Source: Prevotella sp.
GTDB lineage: Bacteria > Bacteroidota > Bacteroidia > Bacteroidales > Bacteroidaceae
Length of the DNA: 36,559 bases
Direction of reading: 5' to 3'
Assembly: GCA_017458005.1 (NCBI GenBank)
Contig: JAFTGH010000056.1
Coordinates: forward strand, 1 to 36,559
This document shows positions 1 to 8,260 of the stretch, one piece after another (position 1 is the stretch's first letter; every line of letters begins with the position of its first letter). The position numbers and the translations under genes were made by a program. Under the pieces are notes generated by a model. The model worked only from the letters and a program-made list of their open reading frames with translations. It was not told the origin of the DNA and did no database searches.

Positions 1-1
1 A

Positions 2-127
2 TCGTCAAATGCTGCGGCAGAGTCTTTCAATGCCAAGGTCAAGGCTTTCAGGGCTGCACTCAGAGGTATCAGGGACGAGAAATTCTTCCTCTACAGGCTC
101 TCTATGATTTATGCTTATCCCCACTGA
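2..127 (+). CDS. C-terminus of ISL3-like transposase (cut by window edge)
   Basis: An open frame runs from the window edge to TGA at 125-127 and gives 41 residues. It includes NAAAESFNAKVKAFR, followed by RGIRDEKFF and ending in YAYPH. This is the usual tail of ISL3/ISAon1-type DDE transposases in Bacteroidota; the E of AESFNAK is the position of the last catalytic acid in that family (established knowledge). The start and the rest of the element lie outside the window, so intactness cannot be judged. The reading frame stays open after the TGA until about 240, but that stretch has no recognisable family. No terminal inverted repeat was identified before 250. Confidence 0.65.
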   Translation, partial: SSNAAAESFNAKVKAFRAALRGIRDEKFFLYRLSMIYAYPH

Positions 128-178
128 TTATCGACTGACCCGGCACTCCACATCGAATACAACGGCACTTACAACTGC

Positions 179-215
179 AAAGGATGGCATCTATCGCTCG
201 TAGATGCCATCCTTT
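179..215. terminator. Perfect 15-bp stem hairpin, likely bidirectional terminator
   Basis: The arms 179-193 and 201-215 are perfectly complementary around a 7-base loop and are flanked by A and T residues. The hairpin sits between the transposase tail on the plus strand and the end of the convergent gene at 251. It can therefore end both transcripts, although the U-tract is short on either side. Confidence 0.6.
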
Positions 216-250
216 ATTACTTGATTGATAAAGTGAATTAACAAAAGCCC

Positions 251-1555
251 CTAATCCTCTTTCTTCACTACTTTGTATTCGTCTTTCAATTCGTTATTTC
301 CATTAACATTATAGGTAAGCAGAACTTGGAAGTTCCCTTCTTTGTTCATTAGTAAGAACTGCGTTCCATTTTGCCTCTTATGGCTTAATTTGGCTCCACC
401 ATAACCATACTTACTTTCATTGTCGCTATGCAATTGCTCCACATATTTTCTTGCTCTGTCTTGGTCAGTCCTTGATGGTTTAATCCTCTTCAATTCATCT
501 ATCTTCTTCTTGAGGTTTGCTTTTGCTGGTCTGATTTGAGTCATCAATCTATTATAGTCAGTTTGGGAGATCTGCTTCGTTTTATATCCATATTCCAGAT
601 TCTTCCCCAAATAATTCATGCCTATTGTCAATTCTTCAATATATCTATCCGCATCCATGTCATAATTGCCACACTCTATTAGATAGCGAGACCAGCGATA
701 AACTGATTGGTTTTCACCTTTTATATTATAAGCATTATGCTCATAGTCGAACAGCATGGCAGCCTGAACAATCCCCTCATACCGAACGTAACTATCATAA
801 TACCCAACCCCTATCAATTTTTCATCTTTGTCACAGGCATACCATTGTTTCCTGTCTATTTCGTACAGTTTATAATCGGGATACTTTTTGCTTACATAGT
901 AGTTCTCTTCTTTTGGAAATGAAGTGACGATATGATTTAGGCGGCTCTCATAGTTATATGGGTCCAAATCTTCCAGCCACTGCCATTCCGCATCGATATC
1001 AGAGTAGCCTTCACGATAATGTGGGTTCTTTTTCTTTATCGTTCTCGTTTCCTTGTGGAATGTGAGATAGTCTTTCCAATTGTAATAGACTTTATCTTCC
1101 GTTAATTTCTTATATGTTTCCTTTTGGAATGCTTTGTAATCTCTCAGATAATCACTAATTCTATGATCTGACAAGTCGCCTTTTCTTATTTGCTTACCTT
1201 CGGAAGTGTTATATAGCAGATGATTTATATGGCTATCTGTATGAGAATAGTAAGTTTTCATCTTGTACACGAAAGCGTCTCTAAGTATTTGTAGAGATTT
1301 CTCATCTTTTGCCTTTTTACAGGACAATAGACTATCTATTTGATGAATTATATCGAGTCTATAAGAATTGGATCGCAGAATTTGCTCTTTGTCCATCCTT
1401 TCCTGTTCCTCGGCTTTTCTTTTTGCAACTAAAGTATCACCGACTTCAAGTTCTATTGTTTCGTAAAGATACTCGTCACGATAATTCTTCTCTTGTGCTG
1501 TGGCATATTGCATTGCCGTTACTGCTATACCACAAATCAAAATTAGTTTCTTCAT
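251..1555 (-). CDS. Exported protein of unknown function, 434 aa
   Basis: The N-terminus is a clear signal peptide (MKKLILICGIAVTAMQYATAQ), so the protein is exported, probably to the periplasm. The mature part is very rich in Lys, Tyr, Asp and Glu, with many KK and YY pairs and no obvious membrane segment or catalytic motif; residues 100-350 look mostly helical. I do not recognise a family. The start codon is 8 bases after the stop of the lipoprotein gene at 1564, so the two are probably one transcript. The coding region is more AT-rich than the pyr and aromatic genes in this window, which together with the adjacent transposase suggests an accessory region (inference). Confidence 0.8.
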   Translation of the reverse strand: MKKLILICGIAVTAMQYATAQEKNYRDEYLYETIELEVGDTLVAKRKAEEQERMDKEQILRSNSYRLDIIHQIDSLLSCKKAKDEKSLQILRDAFVYKMKTYYSHTDSHINHLLYNTSEGKQIRKGDLSDHRISDYLRDYKAFQKETYKKLTEDKVYYNWKDYLTFHKETRTIKKKNPHYREGYSDIDAEWQWLEDLDPYNYESRLNHIVTSFPKEENYYVSKKYPDYKLYEIDRKQWYACDKDEKLIGVGYYDSYVRYEGIVQAAMLFDYEHNAYNIKGENQSVYRWSRYLIECGNYDMDADRYIEELTIGMNYLGKNLEYGYKTKQISQTDYNRLMTQIRPAKANLKKKIDELKRIKPSRTDQDRARKYVEQLHSDNESKYGYGGAKLSHKRQNGTQFLLMNKEGNFQVLLTYNVNGNNELKDEYKVVKKED

Positions 1556-1563
1556 ATCTACTG

Positions 1564-2427
1564 CTATTTATATTGATTACCATCCCATCTGTAAGTGACA
1601 CCTTTTTGTCCATTGGTCAGGTCATTCACACCATTAGTCTTAGTGGAAAGCACTTTCATTTCAAGCCAGTATTCGTCACCTGTCAGGTCGGTAGTTAATC
1701 CCTTGCTCCAATAGATATTGATGTGCATGGTCGGCTTACGATCTCTCTCCGGGTCACCCCAAACAATACCATGCATATACTCACACACTATGATTTCATT
1801 CTTGCCGTCTCCATCAAGATCATAACTTGCAGTCTTCTTATCACCATCTTCTGCCTCCATTTCAGAACCAAACATTTTGAATGGAGATAATACTAATAAC
1901 ACCTCTGCTCCTTCTGGCTCAGGACGCGTATATTCTTCGACTTTCATAATCCTACCACCTTCAAAGATAAAACGCTCATAATGGGATCCATTGCCTCCCA
2001 TAAATGACCATTTCCCTTTCCATTCCTCGACCGAGTCATTCAAGAACACACCAAAGTTTGCAAATTCAACCTTGCGGAATACTCCTGCCTCTTTGTCAAA
2101 ATACACAATTAATGGAGGAAAGTATGCGCTACCTCCTGTTGACCAAGCAACATAGGCCTCTTCCAATCCGTCACCATCATAGTCACGTTGGTCAATAATT
2201 TCATAAATATCATTCGACCCAATCCCTGTGTTCTGAAATTTGCCATCCATCGTTGCCCAAATCTCATAGCCATAAGAGTCACCGCTGGCCTGCTCTACAA
2301 CTTGATACTCAATCTTAGGAGTTCCGTTTGCCTGTTCCTTTTTACCATTGCCTGCACATGCTATCATTGTCAACGAAACAAGCATGAGGGTTGCCATTTT
2401 GTTAGTCTTAATCAATACTGCCATCAT
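1564..2427 (-). CDS. Lipoprotein with two DxDxDG calcium-loop repeats
   Basis: The frame is open from a TTG at 2460, but the ATG at 2427 is the best start: it follows an A-rich tract and gives a normal lipoprotein signal with Lys residues and the lipobox MIAC. Lipidation at this Cys would place it in the envelope. Two similar segments, DYDGDGLEEAYVAW and DLDGDGKNEIIVCE, have the D-x-D-x-D-G loop of FG-GAP/VCBS or EF-hand-like calcium sites, each followed by a beta strand, so a partial beta-propeller-like fold is possible (inference). The substrate is unknown. The gene lies upstream of and 8 bases from the 251-1555 gene; a structured RNA candidate precedes it. Confidence 0.8.
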   Translation of the reverse strand: MMAVLIKTNKMATLMLVSLTMIACAGNGKKEQANGTPKIEYQVVEQASGDSYGYEIWATMDGKFQNTGIGSNDIYEIIDQRDYDGDGLEEAYVAWSTGGSAYFPPLIVYFDKEAGVFRKVEFANFGVFLNDSVEEWKGKWSFMGGNGSHYERFIFEGGRIMKVEEYTRPEPEGAEVLLVLSPFKMFGSEMEAEDGDKKTASYDLDGDGKNEIIVCEYMHGIVWGDPERDRKPTMHINIYWSKGLTTDLTGDEYWLEMKVLSTKTNGVNDLTNGQKGVTYRWDGNQYK

Positions 2428-2469
2428 TTTATTTGTTTTGAAGTTAATGTATTCGTTCAATCAGCGATC

Positions 2470-2667
2470 ACACTAACTTTCGTTCATAGAAACAGCGCAG
2501 ACCGCCATTTCCGCAACAGGCCTTGCACAGCCTTTATAACCTAATGGGAAGCCTACGCTGCTATACGTATCTTCTTTAGGTTATAATCTTGCCCGTTCAA
2601 TCCCTGTCCGAGGTGCAAGTTCGTTGCGGAAAAGTTGAGCATTATGTCTTGTGTCTCTTACGAAACA
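2470..2667 (-). ncRNA. Candidate rod-shaped structured RNA, 6S-like
   Basis: A TAnnTTTG box (2674-2681, minus) is followed by about 190 bases that fold on themselves end to end. Paired arms are 2660-2665 with 2478-2483, 2653-2658 with 2488-2493, 2623-2632 with 2508-2517 (10 bp perfect), 2613-2619 with 2522-2528 (7 bp), and 2576-2586 with 2534-2544 (11 bp perfect), with an open bubble near 2633-2652/2494-2507. A closing stem, central bubble and long bulged terminal arm is the architecture of 6S RNA, which Bacteroidales encode. I do not recall the Bacteroidales 6S sequence well enough to claim identity. It could instead be a structured 5' leader of the lipoprotein gene at 1564-2427. No clear terminator was seen at its end. 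Confidence 0.45.
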
Positions 2668-2673
2668 CGGTGG

Positions 2674-2681
2674 CAAAATTA
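2674..2681 (-). promoter_or_regulatory. -7 box TAATTTTG before the structured RNA
   Basis: It is a perfect match to the Bacteroidota TAnnTTTG element, placing transcription start near 2667. A matching TTTG at -33 is not evident. Confidence 0.5.
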
Positions 2682-2792
2682 CGAAAAATAATCGAAAACA
2701 TATGCGTGAATGCATGAAAAATTAATTCGACGACTCCCTTTTGAGGTGAGGCGACCTACAAACGGTCGCTTAGACGTTACATTCTTTTATTG

Positions 2793-2829
2793 ACAAATCA
2801 AAGAAAAAGTTGTTTTTTCTTTGATTTGT
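2793..2829. promoter_or_regulatory. Perfect 16-bp palindrome over the pyrB -33 box
   Basis: Arms 2793-2808 and 2814-2829 are perfectly complementary with a 5-base centre. The right arm contains the TTTG -33 element of the pyrB promoter. No U-tract follows on either strand, so this looks like an operator for a dimeric regulator rather than a terminator (inference). A second, smaller hairpin (GCGACC/GGTCGC) lies at 2751-2769. No regulator gene is recognisable in the window. Confidence 0.55.
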
Positions 2830-2850
2830 GCTTACTTATTCGTACCTTTG
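2820..2850 (+). promoter_or_regulatory. pyrBI promoter
   Basis: TTTG at 2820-2823, 19 bases, then TACCTTTG at 2843-2850, matching the Bacteroidota consensus. Expected start is near 2856, giving a leader of about 30 bases before the pyrB ATG. Confidence 0.75.
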
Positions 2851-2884
2851 CCCTGATAAATCAAAACCTAAAGGAACACGAAAT

Positions 2885-3832
2885 ATGGAAAAGCATGACT
2901 TTGTGACCATTGCGGACCTCACTCGCGAGAAGATTCTCTATATGATTGAGATGGCTCAGGAGTTTGAGAAGCATCCCAACCGAGAACTGTTGAAAGGGCG
3001 TGTCGTCGCCACCCTGTTTTTTGAGCCCTCTACCCGCACACGACTGAGTTTTGAGACAGCGGCAAACCGTCTGGGAGCCCGTGTGATTGGCTTCGCCGAC
3101 CCGAAGATCACCAGTGGGACGAAGGGTGAGACACTGAAAGACACCATCTCGATGGTCGCCAACTATGCCGACGTGATTGTCATGCGCCATTTCATTGAGG
3201 GTGCCGCCCAGTATGCCTCTGAGGTCACTGAGGTGCCTATCGTGAACGCAGGTGACGGAGCCCACCAGCATCCGTCGCAGTGCATGCTCGACCTCTATAG
3301 CATCTACAAGACGCAGGGCACTTTGGACAATCTGAACATCTATCTCGTGGGTGACTTGAAATACGGGCGCACCGTCCACTCCCTGATCATGGCAATGCGC
3401 CACTTCAACCCCACCTTCCATTTCGTGGCCCCCAAGGAACTCGCCATGCCGAACGAGTATAAACTGTACTGTAAGGAGCACGGCATCAAGTTCCAGGAGC
3501 ATACCGCCTTCAACGAGAAAGTGATTGCCGATGCGGACATCCTGTATATGACCCGTGTGCAGAAGGAGCGTTTCTCCGACCTCATGGAGTACGAGCGGGT
3601 GAAGAACGTGTATATCCTCAATAACGAGATGCTGCGCCTTGCGAAGCCCAATATGAAGATCCTGCATCCACTGCCCCGTGTCAACGAGATCGCCTACGAC
3701 GTGGACGACAACCCGCACGCCTACTATATCCAGCAGGCTGGCAACGGACTCTTCGCCCGTGAGGCGATTTTCTGTGATGTGCTGGGCATCAGTCTGGAGG
3801 AAGTAAAGAAAGACAAAACAATCATTAAGTAA
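2885..3832 (+). CDS. pyrB: Aspartate carbamoyltransferase, catalytic subunit
   Basis: The protein catalyses carbamoyl phosphate plus aspartate to carbamoyl aspartate, the committed step of pyrimidine synthesis in the cytoplasm. Family motifs are intact: STRTR at 49-53 (carbamoyl phosphate binding), HPSQ at 129-132 and HPLPR at 261-265, with the SGTKGET loop that contributes to the neighbouring active site. At 315 residues it has normal length. The frame is open further upstream, but the ATG at 2885 follows GGAACACG-like purines and matches family N-termini ([12 protein letters not shown]), and upstream ATGs would lie before the promoter's -7 box. pyrI follows after 13 bases, so the product should assemble as the regulated PyrB-PyrI holoenzyme. 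Confidence 0.97.
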   Translation: MEKHDFVTIADLTREKILYMIEMAQEFEKHPNRELLKGRVVATLFFEPSTRTRLSFETAANRLGARVIGFADPKITSGTKGETLKDTISMVANYADVIVMRHFIEGAAQYASEVTEVPIVNAGDGAHQHPSQCMLDLYSIYKTQGTLDNLNIYLVGDLKYGRTVHSLIMAMRHFNPTFHFVAPKELAMPNEYKLYCKEHGIKFQEHTAFNEKVIADADILYMTRVQKERFSDLMEYERVKNVYILNNEMLRLAKPNMKILHPLPRVNEIAYDVDDNPHAYYIQQAGNGLFAREAIFCDVLGISLEEVKKDKTIIK

Positions 3833-3845
3833 AGCGTCCGAAGTT

Positions 3846-4292
3846 ATGAATAAGAATCAAATGCTCGTCGCCGCCATTGAGAACGGCACCGTCATCGACC
3901 ATATCCCCTCTGAGAAGACCTATCAGGTGGCACAGTTGCTGAAACTTGCCGACTTAGGGACTCCCGTGACAATCGGCTATAACTTCCCCTCCAAGAAACT
4001 GGGAAAGAAGGGGTTTATCAAAGTAGAGAACAAATGGTTCACGGACGAGGAGATCTCCCGTCTCTCCGTCGTCGCCCCTAATGTCGTGCTGAACATCATC
4101 CACGATTTTGAGGTAGTCGAGAAGAAACCCGTCCGCACCCCTGACGAGATAAGGGGTATCGTGAAATGCAACAACCCCAAGTGTATCACGAATAACGAGC
4201 CGATGCGAACCCATTTCCACGTGACAGACGGCATCCTCACCTGCCACTACTGCGAGATGGAGCAGGACATAAATAAAGTGGAACTCGTCTGA
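3846..4292 (+). CDS. pyrI: Aspartate carbamoyltransferase, regulatory subunit
   Basis: This 148-residue protein is the allosteric subunit that binds nucleotides (CTP/ATP) in its N-terminal domain and holds PyrB trimers together through a zinc domain. The zinc ligands are visible as C108-x4-C113 and C133-xx-C136, the normal C-x4-C...C-x2-C pattern. It follows pyrB by 13 bases in the same transcript. The stop codon (TGA, 4290-4292) lies at the loop/stem border of the terminator hairpin that ends the operon. Confidence 0.97.
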   Translation: MNKNQMLVAAIENGTVIDHIPSEKTYQVAQLLKLADLGTPVTIGYNFPSKKLGKKGFIKVENKWFTDEEISRLSVVAPNVVLNIIHDFEVVEKKPVRTPDEIRGIVKCNNPKCITNNEPMRTHFHVTDGILTCHYCEMEQDINKVELV

Positions 4293-4311
4293 GTTCCACT
4301 TTTTCTTTTTT
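4276..4311. terminator. pyrBI terminator, shared with the convergent operon
   Basis: An 11-bp perfect stem (4276-4286 with 4291-4301) with a 4-base loop is followed on the plus strand by a T-rich run to 4311. The pyrI stop codon is inside the hairpin. The convergent gene ends at 4310, within the T-run, so the hairpin can serve both directions, with a weaker T-run on the minus strand. Confidence 0.85.
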
Positions 4312-5929
4312 ATGACTTCCTTTCCAACAGGATCACGGTAGTGCTCTTGTCTTTCATCGAAGGCATCGTCTCGCCCACATCAGAGCCGACGTAGGTAGGA
4401 TCGCAGATCGTGAACTTACGTCCGTTGAGCGTGATATGGTCGCCAGGAACCTCCTCTGGGAAGTTGACAGCCATTGCCAGATGACCAGGATAGTACACCA
4501 AGACGACATCCAGACCCACCAGATCCCTCACCAGGTGAGAGAGGAGGATGGAACGGTCCTCACAGTCGCAATAGGGATAGAAGATGGTCTCCTCGCCGAA
4601 GAAAGCACGGTCGTAGCCCCATACGTCGTCATCGAAGGCATATAGCAGACAGCCCTGGTTGGGGTTCTCGCGCTTGATGTCAACCGTTCCCTGTACCCAC
4701 CAGTCTAACTGCTGTACTTTCTCCAATGGCGACATACCATTCAGTTTCTCGCGCATCGGCGGATAGAGTTGCGACGTGATACCTTTCTCCAATGGCGTGT
4801 TGGCATACATTGCCCAGCGTGTCATGAAGTTATTATCGGTATACGACGAGGGATAGGTCTCGTAGAAACTGATGTAGTTCTTGTTTGCCGTCACCGTGAA
4901 ACTGAAATCGGGGTTTCGTGGTGAGGTGATGGTACGCTCGATGGTAGGATTCTCAGAGAAATCCTGAATGGCGGAGATACGGAGTGACAGCGGACTCTCC
5001 TTGGGGAACTTCGCCTTACAGATAGACAACTTGGCATCATCTCCGATATTGTCGAGCAGGTAGTAGCACTCACCATCGACATAGAAGAACGACTTCTTGA
5101 AGATGTTATACTGACTGGACACCAGGATATAGAGGGTGCTGGCATCATGGGCGTATCGCATCTTATAGCCCGACTGGGCATAGAGGAAGCCCATCACCAG
5201 CGTAGCCTCGTTGCTGTGCTTGCCATAGAACTTGTCGGTCAGCGCAAGCAGCATCTGGTAATACGCCCAGTCAGAGAAATTATGGTTCTTACGCTCCTGC
5301 AAGCAGTCATAGAGCATGTTGTCAAACTGGGGCTTGGTAAACTCCTCGATGACATCAGCAACATCGTCACCACTGAGTCCCTTCAGACGGACACGGCAGT
5401 TGTCGCCGATGCGCACACGGCATTTGGTGCCGAAGACATCGAAGTCCATATAGTCGTTAGCCTTCTCCGGCACGGGGACCACCTCGGCGAGGGGCTGTGG
5501 CTGCTTGGGAGCGGGAGCAGGTGCCTTGACGACCTCCTGAACGACAAGGTTATCGTTGGTACGCTCGCGCTTTTTCTTCTTAGCCTCTTTCCTTGCCTGC
5601 TTCTCAGCCTCTTTCTGCGGGTCCTTCTTCCCACCACCGAACAGTTTGCTGAACCATGAGGCGGTCTCATCCTCAAACTCCGGTGTCGTCATCGGCTCCA
5701 CTCTCTCCTCGGCAGGAATCTGGACAGGCGGCTCCGCGCCGAACTCCTCCCATGCCTCACGAACAAACTGGGCGTACTCGGCAAGCGCCTTCTTGCGGAA
5801 GTCGGCATACTCCTTCCTCGCCTTGTTCTTGAAAGCCTCGAAGTCCTGGCGGAAATTCTTATTCTGAGCCTGCGTAGGCAATACCATGGCAAGCATCAGC
5901 AGTTGGATAATGAAAAACTTTCTATTCAT
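4310..5929 (-). CDS. Exported transglutaminase-like (cysteine protease fold) protein, 539 aa
   Basis: A signal peptide (MNRKFFIIQLLMLAMVLPTQAQ) is followed by a highly charged Lys/Arg/Glu-rich helix with a WFSKLFGGGKKD segment (about 23-130), a Pro/Ala linker, and a long middle domain. The C-terminal part has the triad of the transglutaminase-like superfamily in order: Cys in YCDCEDRS (about 454-456), His in YPGHLAMAV (about 483) and Asp in ICDPTY (about 510). Such domains act as proteases or amide-modifying enzymes; the substrate is unknown here. It is the last gene of the minus-strand run from 10132 and follows the FecR-like gene by 14 bases. Catalytic residues appear intact, so an active envelope enzyme is likely (inference). 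Confidence 0.85.
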   Translation of the reverse strand: MNRKFFIIQLLMLAMVLPTQAQNKNFRQDFEAFKNKARKEYADFRKKALAEYAQFVREAWEEFGAEPPVQIPAEERVEPMTTPEFEDETASWFSKLFGGGKKDPQKEAEKQARKEAKKKKRERTNDNLVVQEVVKAPAPAPKQPQPLAEVVPVPEKANDYMDFDVFGTKCRVRIGDNCRVRLKGLSGDDVADVIEEFTKPQFDNMLYDCLQERKNHNFSDWAYYQMLLALTDKFYGKHSNEATLVMGFLYAQSGYKMRYAHDASTLYILVSSQYNIFKKSFFYVDGECYYLLDNIGDDAKLSICKAKFPKESPLSLRISAIQDFSENPTIERTITSPRNPDFSFTVTANKNYISFYETYPSSYTDNNFMTRWAMYANTPLEKGITSQLYPPMREKLNGMSPLEKVQQLDWWVQGTVDIKRENPNQGCLLYAFDDDVWGYDRAFFGEETIFYPYCDCEDRSILLSHLVRDLVGLDVVLVYYPGHLAMAVNFPEEVPGDHITLNGRKFTICDPTYVGSDVGETMPSMKDKSTTVILLERKS

Positions 5930-5943
5930 AGTTCTATGATGTT

Positions 5944-6438
5944 TTAGTTATGACAACATTGTGTGGTATCAGGCTTCTCCTCCGAGAGCGAGTCTTTCTC
6001 GACCTGCTCCATGAAGAGGGAGTCCTTCACGAACTGCTCACGAGTGACGGTGGCTGGGTCGCTATGGCGGCGCACCTTTGCCGTCTTCTCCTTACGGAGT
6101 TGCGCCACGACAGACTTCACGTAGTCCTCCGTCATGTTCAGCACCGTATTGCGCTTATCGGCTAAGAATGACTCTAACTTCGCCTTACCCGGAGAGTTGA
6201 TGACATATTGCTTGTTACCATTCTCCATCAACAGGGTCATCGACCCGCTGAACGAGACATTGATGGTCATATCGGCAGTCAGGACATCGCCCTTCTCCAC
6301 CTTGCGTCGCCCTTGGGGTGTCACCAGATCAATGCGTCCACTCACTTTCGAGACGACATAGGATGTCTTGTCATTCTTAGCCATCATCGCCAGTGGGAAG
6401 AGCAGCAGCAGACATAGACCAATGAGTTTTCTATTCAT
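5944..6438 (-). CDS. Exported FecR-like domain protein, 164 aa
   Basis: The signal peptide ends near MMAK. Residues 25-95 (SKVSGRIDLVTPQGRRKVEKGDVL...SGSMTLLMENGNKQYVINSPGKAKL) have the strand pattern of FecR/SH3-like barrels, where a 'V-G-V' strand is followed by a threshold loop and a 'sGs-l-L-xNGxxy-i' strand. A basic helix and a short acidic tail follow, with Cys-Cys near the end. It lacks the membrane anchor of true FecR anti-sigma regulators, so it is more likely a periplasmic binding or adaptor protein. It overlaps the CHASE2 gene by 8 bases, implying translational coupling and joint function. The family call is moderate. Confidence 0.7.
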   Translation of the reverse strand: MNRKLIGLCLLLLFPLAMMAKNDKTSYVVSKVSGRIDLVTPQGRRKVEKGDVLTADMTINVSFSGSMTLLMENGNKQYVINSPGKAKLESFLADKRNTVLNMTEDYVKSVVAQLRKEKTAKVRRHSDPATVTREQFVKDSLFMEQVEKDSLSEEKPDTTQCCHN

Positions 6439-7564
6439 GATTCTTATTCCGTTTATATTCTATGGTAGCCTTAATAGTATCGTATAGATTCTCTGCCATG
6501 TAGATCAGTGCTATCGCCGACATGGCGATGGCGAGACTGATGCTGTAGTTGTACTTACAGAAGAGGATGAAGGTCACCCAGACTATCAGCGACAGCCAAG
6601 CGCAGATCAGCAGACCTCGTATCAGAGAGGTGGAGAGGATTACATGGAACAGGGTCTTCTTGCTGGTGGTGAACCGCTTGTACATCGCCAACAGGATGAC
6701 AGACAAGAAGACCACGATAAACGACACCACCATCGTTACCCCAGTGGAGGCGTGTTTGATCTCCGACTGCATCAGCATCGTCTCTGCGGCGTAGGCTAGC
6801 AACTCCACACCAGCGATCTTGCCCTGAGGAGTATAGTGCATGTCGCCCTCCTCCTTCATCGCTCCTATCAACACCAGATGATCCTCTATCAGGTCACGGT
6901 ATTCCAGGAGAGAGTCACACGATACTACCTGATAATACTTTGGAGAGAAGTTGATGCTCAAGTCCTTGTCGGAAAGAGGTACGACCTCCTGCTCCGCATA
7001 GAACTCCGCCACCCGTTTGATGAACGACGGCTGCACCACGCCTCCCACATCACGTCCGATACTCACACTGCGCTTCATGCCACCATACAGTTGGCGGGGC
7101 ATGTTGGTGAAGCCCTCGTTGACGGAGTCGCTGGGGGTGAAGAACGAGTGCACGGTCTCCCCCTCCATACTATCGATAATCTTATACGAGAATACGAAGT
7201 TATGAAGTTGCTTGACCGCCATGGCAAGGAGAGTGTCACCCTCCAGGTCCTCATCCTTGTAGCCCTCGAACACTACATCGACGCCCACTGCCTTGGGGTG
7301 CAGCGCATTCACCTCCATGAACAAGTCGGCGAAGTCGCGGCGCTTCCGCAACTCCGTCATGTCCACGATGGTCACGATGCGACTGGTGTCCCTCTTGCCA
7401 GCCCCGTCCAGCAGTTTATAGTAGAAATCCGTAAACGAGTAGTCGTCGAGGATCTCTGCGACGGGGTTGAATACTTTCAGGTTGAAAGCCGCCAGCAAGT
7501 AGATTCCCACCACGCAGAATGCGAGAATCGTTACGATGAAGTATCTCCAGAGTTGATTCATCAA
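6431..7564 (-). CDS. CHASE2 sensor-like membrane protein without output domain
   Basis: One N-terminal membrane helix (about 9-31) is followed by a periplasmic CHASE2-type domain: KRDTSRIVTIVDMTELRKR, then HPKAVGVDVVFEG, DSLLEYRDLIEDHLVLIGA and a GVELLAYAAETML ending. Three C-terminal helices follow (about 276-296, 313-335, 339-358), the normal CHASE2 topology. CHASE2 is usually linked to kinases, cyclases or other cytoplasmic output; here only about 20 residues remain after the last helix. Overlaps of 8 bases with the FecR-like gene and 4 bases (ATGA) with the upstream gene show tight coupling. It may sense a ligand and signal through partner proteins in the envelope (inference). Confidence 0.85.
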   Translation of the reverse strand: MMNQLWRYFIVTILAFCVVGIYLLAAFNLKVFNPVAEILDDYSFTDFYYKLLDGAGKRDTSRIVTIVDMTELRKRRDFADLFMEVNALHPKAVGVDVVFEGYKDEDLEGDTLLAMAVKQLHNFVFSYKIIDSMEGETVHSFFTPSDSVNEGFTNMPRQLYGGMKRSVSIGRDVGGVVQPSFIKRVAEFYAEQEVVPLSDKDLSINFSPKYYQVVSCDSLLEYRDLIEDHLVLIGAMKEEGDMHYTPQGKIAGVELLAYAAETMLMQSEIKHASTGVTMVVSFIVVFLSVILLAMYKRFTTSKKTLFHVILSTSLIRGLLICAWLSLIVWVTFILFCKYNYSISLAIAMSAIALIYMAENLYDTIKATIEYKRNKNHE

Positions 7565-8223
7565 TCCTTACCTAAATAAGCCTTCAACTCCTCGCTTAAC
7601 TCCTTACCCTCTTTCTCCAACTCAGCACGGATGGCCTCCTTGGCAATCTCCTGAATGGCGGCAGCCTTGGTGATCACACGAACCATCACCTCCTTGTTCT
7701 TGTTCTTCAACTCACGGGTAACGACCAATGGAGTCTGCAAGCGACCGAGTTTCTGTGAGAAGATGGTCTTGTTCTCCAGCATCGTTGTCGTGATAGAGGC
7801 AGCCTGGTCGTCAGCGAGCATCTTGTTAGCCACCAGATTATCGACGATACCTGTAGCCTCGGAACTGATCTTGCCTGCAAGGTTCATACGAGCCAGTTCG
7901 GTAGCCTGAATCTGTGCTGCGGCGAAGTTCTCGGCAGTAGCACGACCCTCACCGTCGAAGTAGAGGGGATTCATCTCGTCGTCGTACTGCTCCAGGAACA
8001 TATACAGACGGTTGACCTGCTTCTCCAGTGGCAGTCCACCAGGTGACACGGTCCATCCCTCCTTCGTGAGTCGCCTAGCCTCTTTCTTGGCGTCCTTCGA
8101 CACACCTTCTTTCTTCAACGCGGTCTTGTTCTCCTTCAGTTTCTGCTGTACTGAACTCTGACCCATTGCGCTCATTGAGAATGTCAGCGCAACAAACATA
8201 ACAAGAAATTTCATTGTTTTCAT
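7561..8223 (-). CDS. Exported LPP20-like protein, 220 aa
   Basis: A signal peptide (MKTMKFLVMFVALTFSMSAMGQ) is followed by a charged helical segment with a KKEARRLTKEGWTVSPGGLPLEKQ motif, then an LPP20-like alpha/beta part: AAAQIQATELARMNLAGKISSEATGIV, a variable centre, and a strand with LVVTRELKNKNKEVMVRVI. The '.A..A...A..NLA..I' helix is shared with the 623-residue neighbour, so the operon encodes two related modules. It overlaps the CHASE2 gene by 4 bases. LPP20-type proteins are envelope lipoproteins or periplasmic proteins of unclear role; this copy lacks a lipobox Cys. Confidence 0.75.
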   Translation of the reverse strand: MKTMKFLVMFVALTFSMSAMGQSSVQQKLKENKTALKKEGVSKDAKKEARRLTKEGWTVSPGGLPLEKQVNRLYMFLEQYDDEMNPLYFDGEGRATAENFAAAQIQATELARMNLAGKISSEATGIVDNLVANKMLADDQAASITTTMLENKTIFSQKLGRLQTPLVVTRELKNKNKEVMVRVITKAAAIQEIAKEAIRAELEKEGKELSEELKAYLGKD

Positions 8224-8260
8224 AATGCTAAAAGATTTTGTTAATACTATATTCTAATTA

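Noticed and set aside
128-240. Open frame continuing after the transposase stop
   Set aside because: No start signal or family, and it runs through the terminator hairpin; likely chance.
2460-2828. Longer starts for the lipoprotein gene (TTG at 2460) and for pyrB (2828)
   Set aside because: The later ATGs (2427 and 2885) give proper signal peptide or family N-terminus; the 2828 start lies upstream of the promoter -7 box.
2861-3718. 285-codon frame antisense to pyrB, and similar antisense frames at 9182-9838 and 22240-22968
   Set aside because: They are shadows of well-identified genes with skewed composition and no family match.
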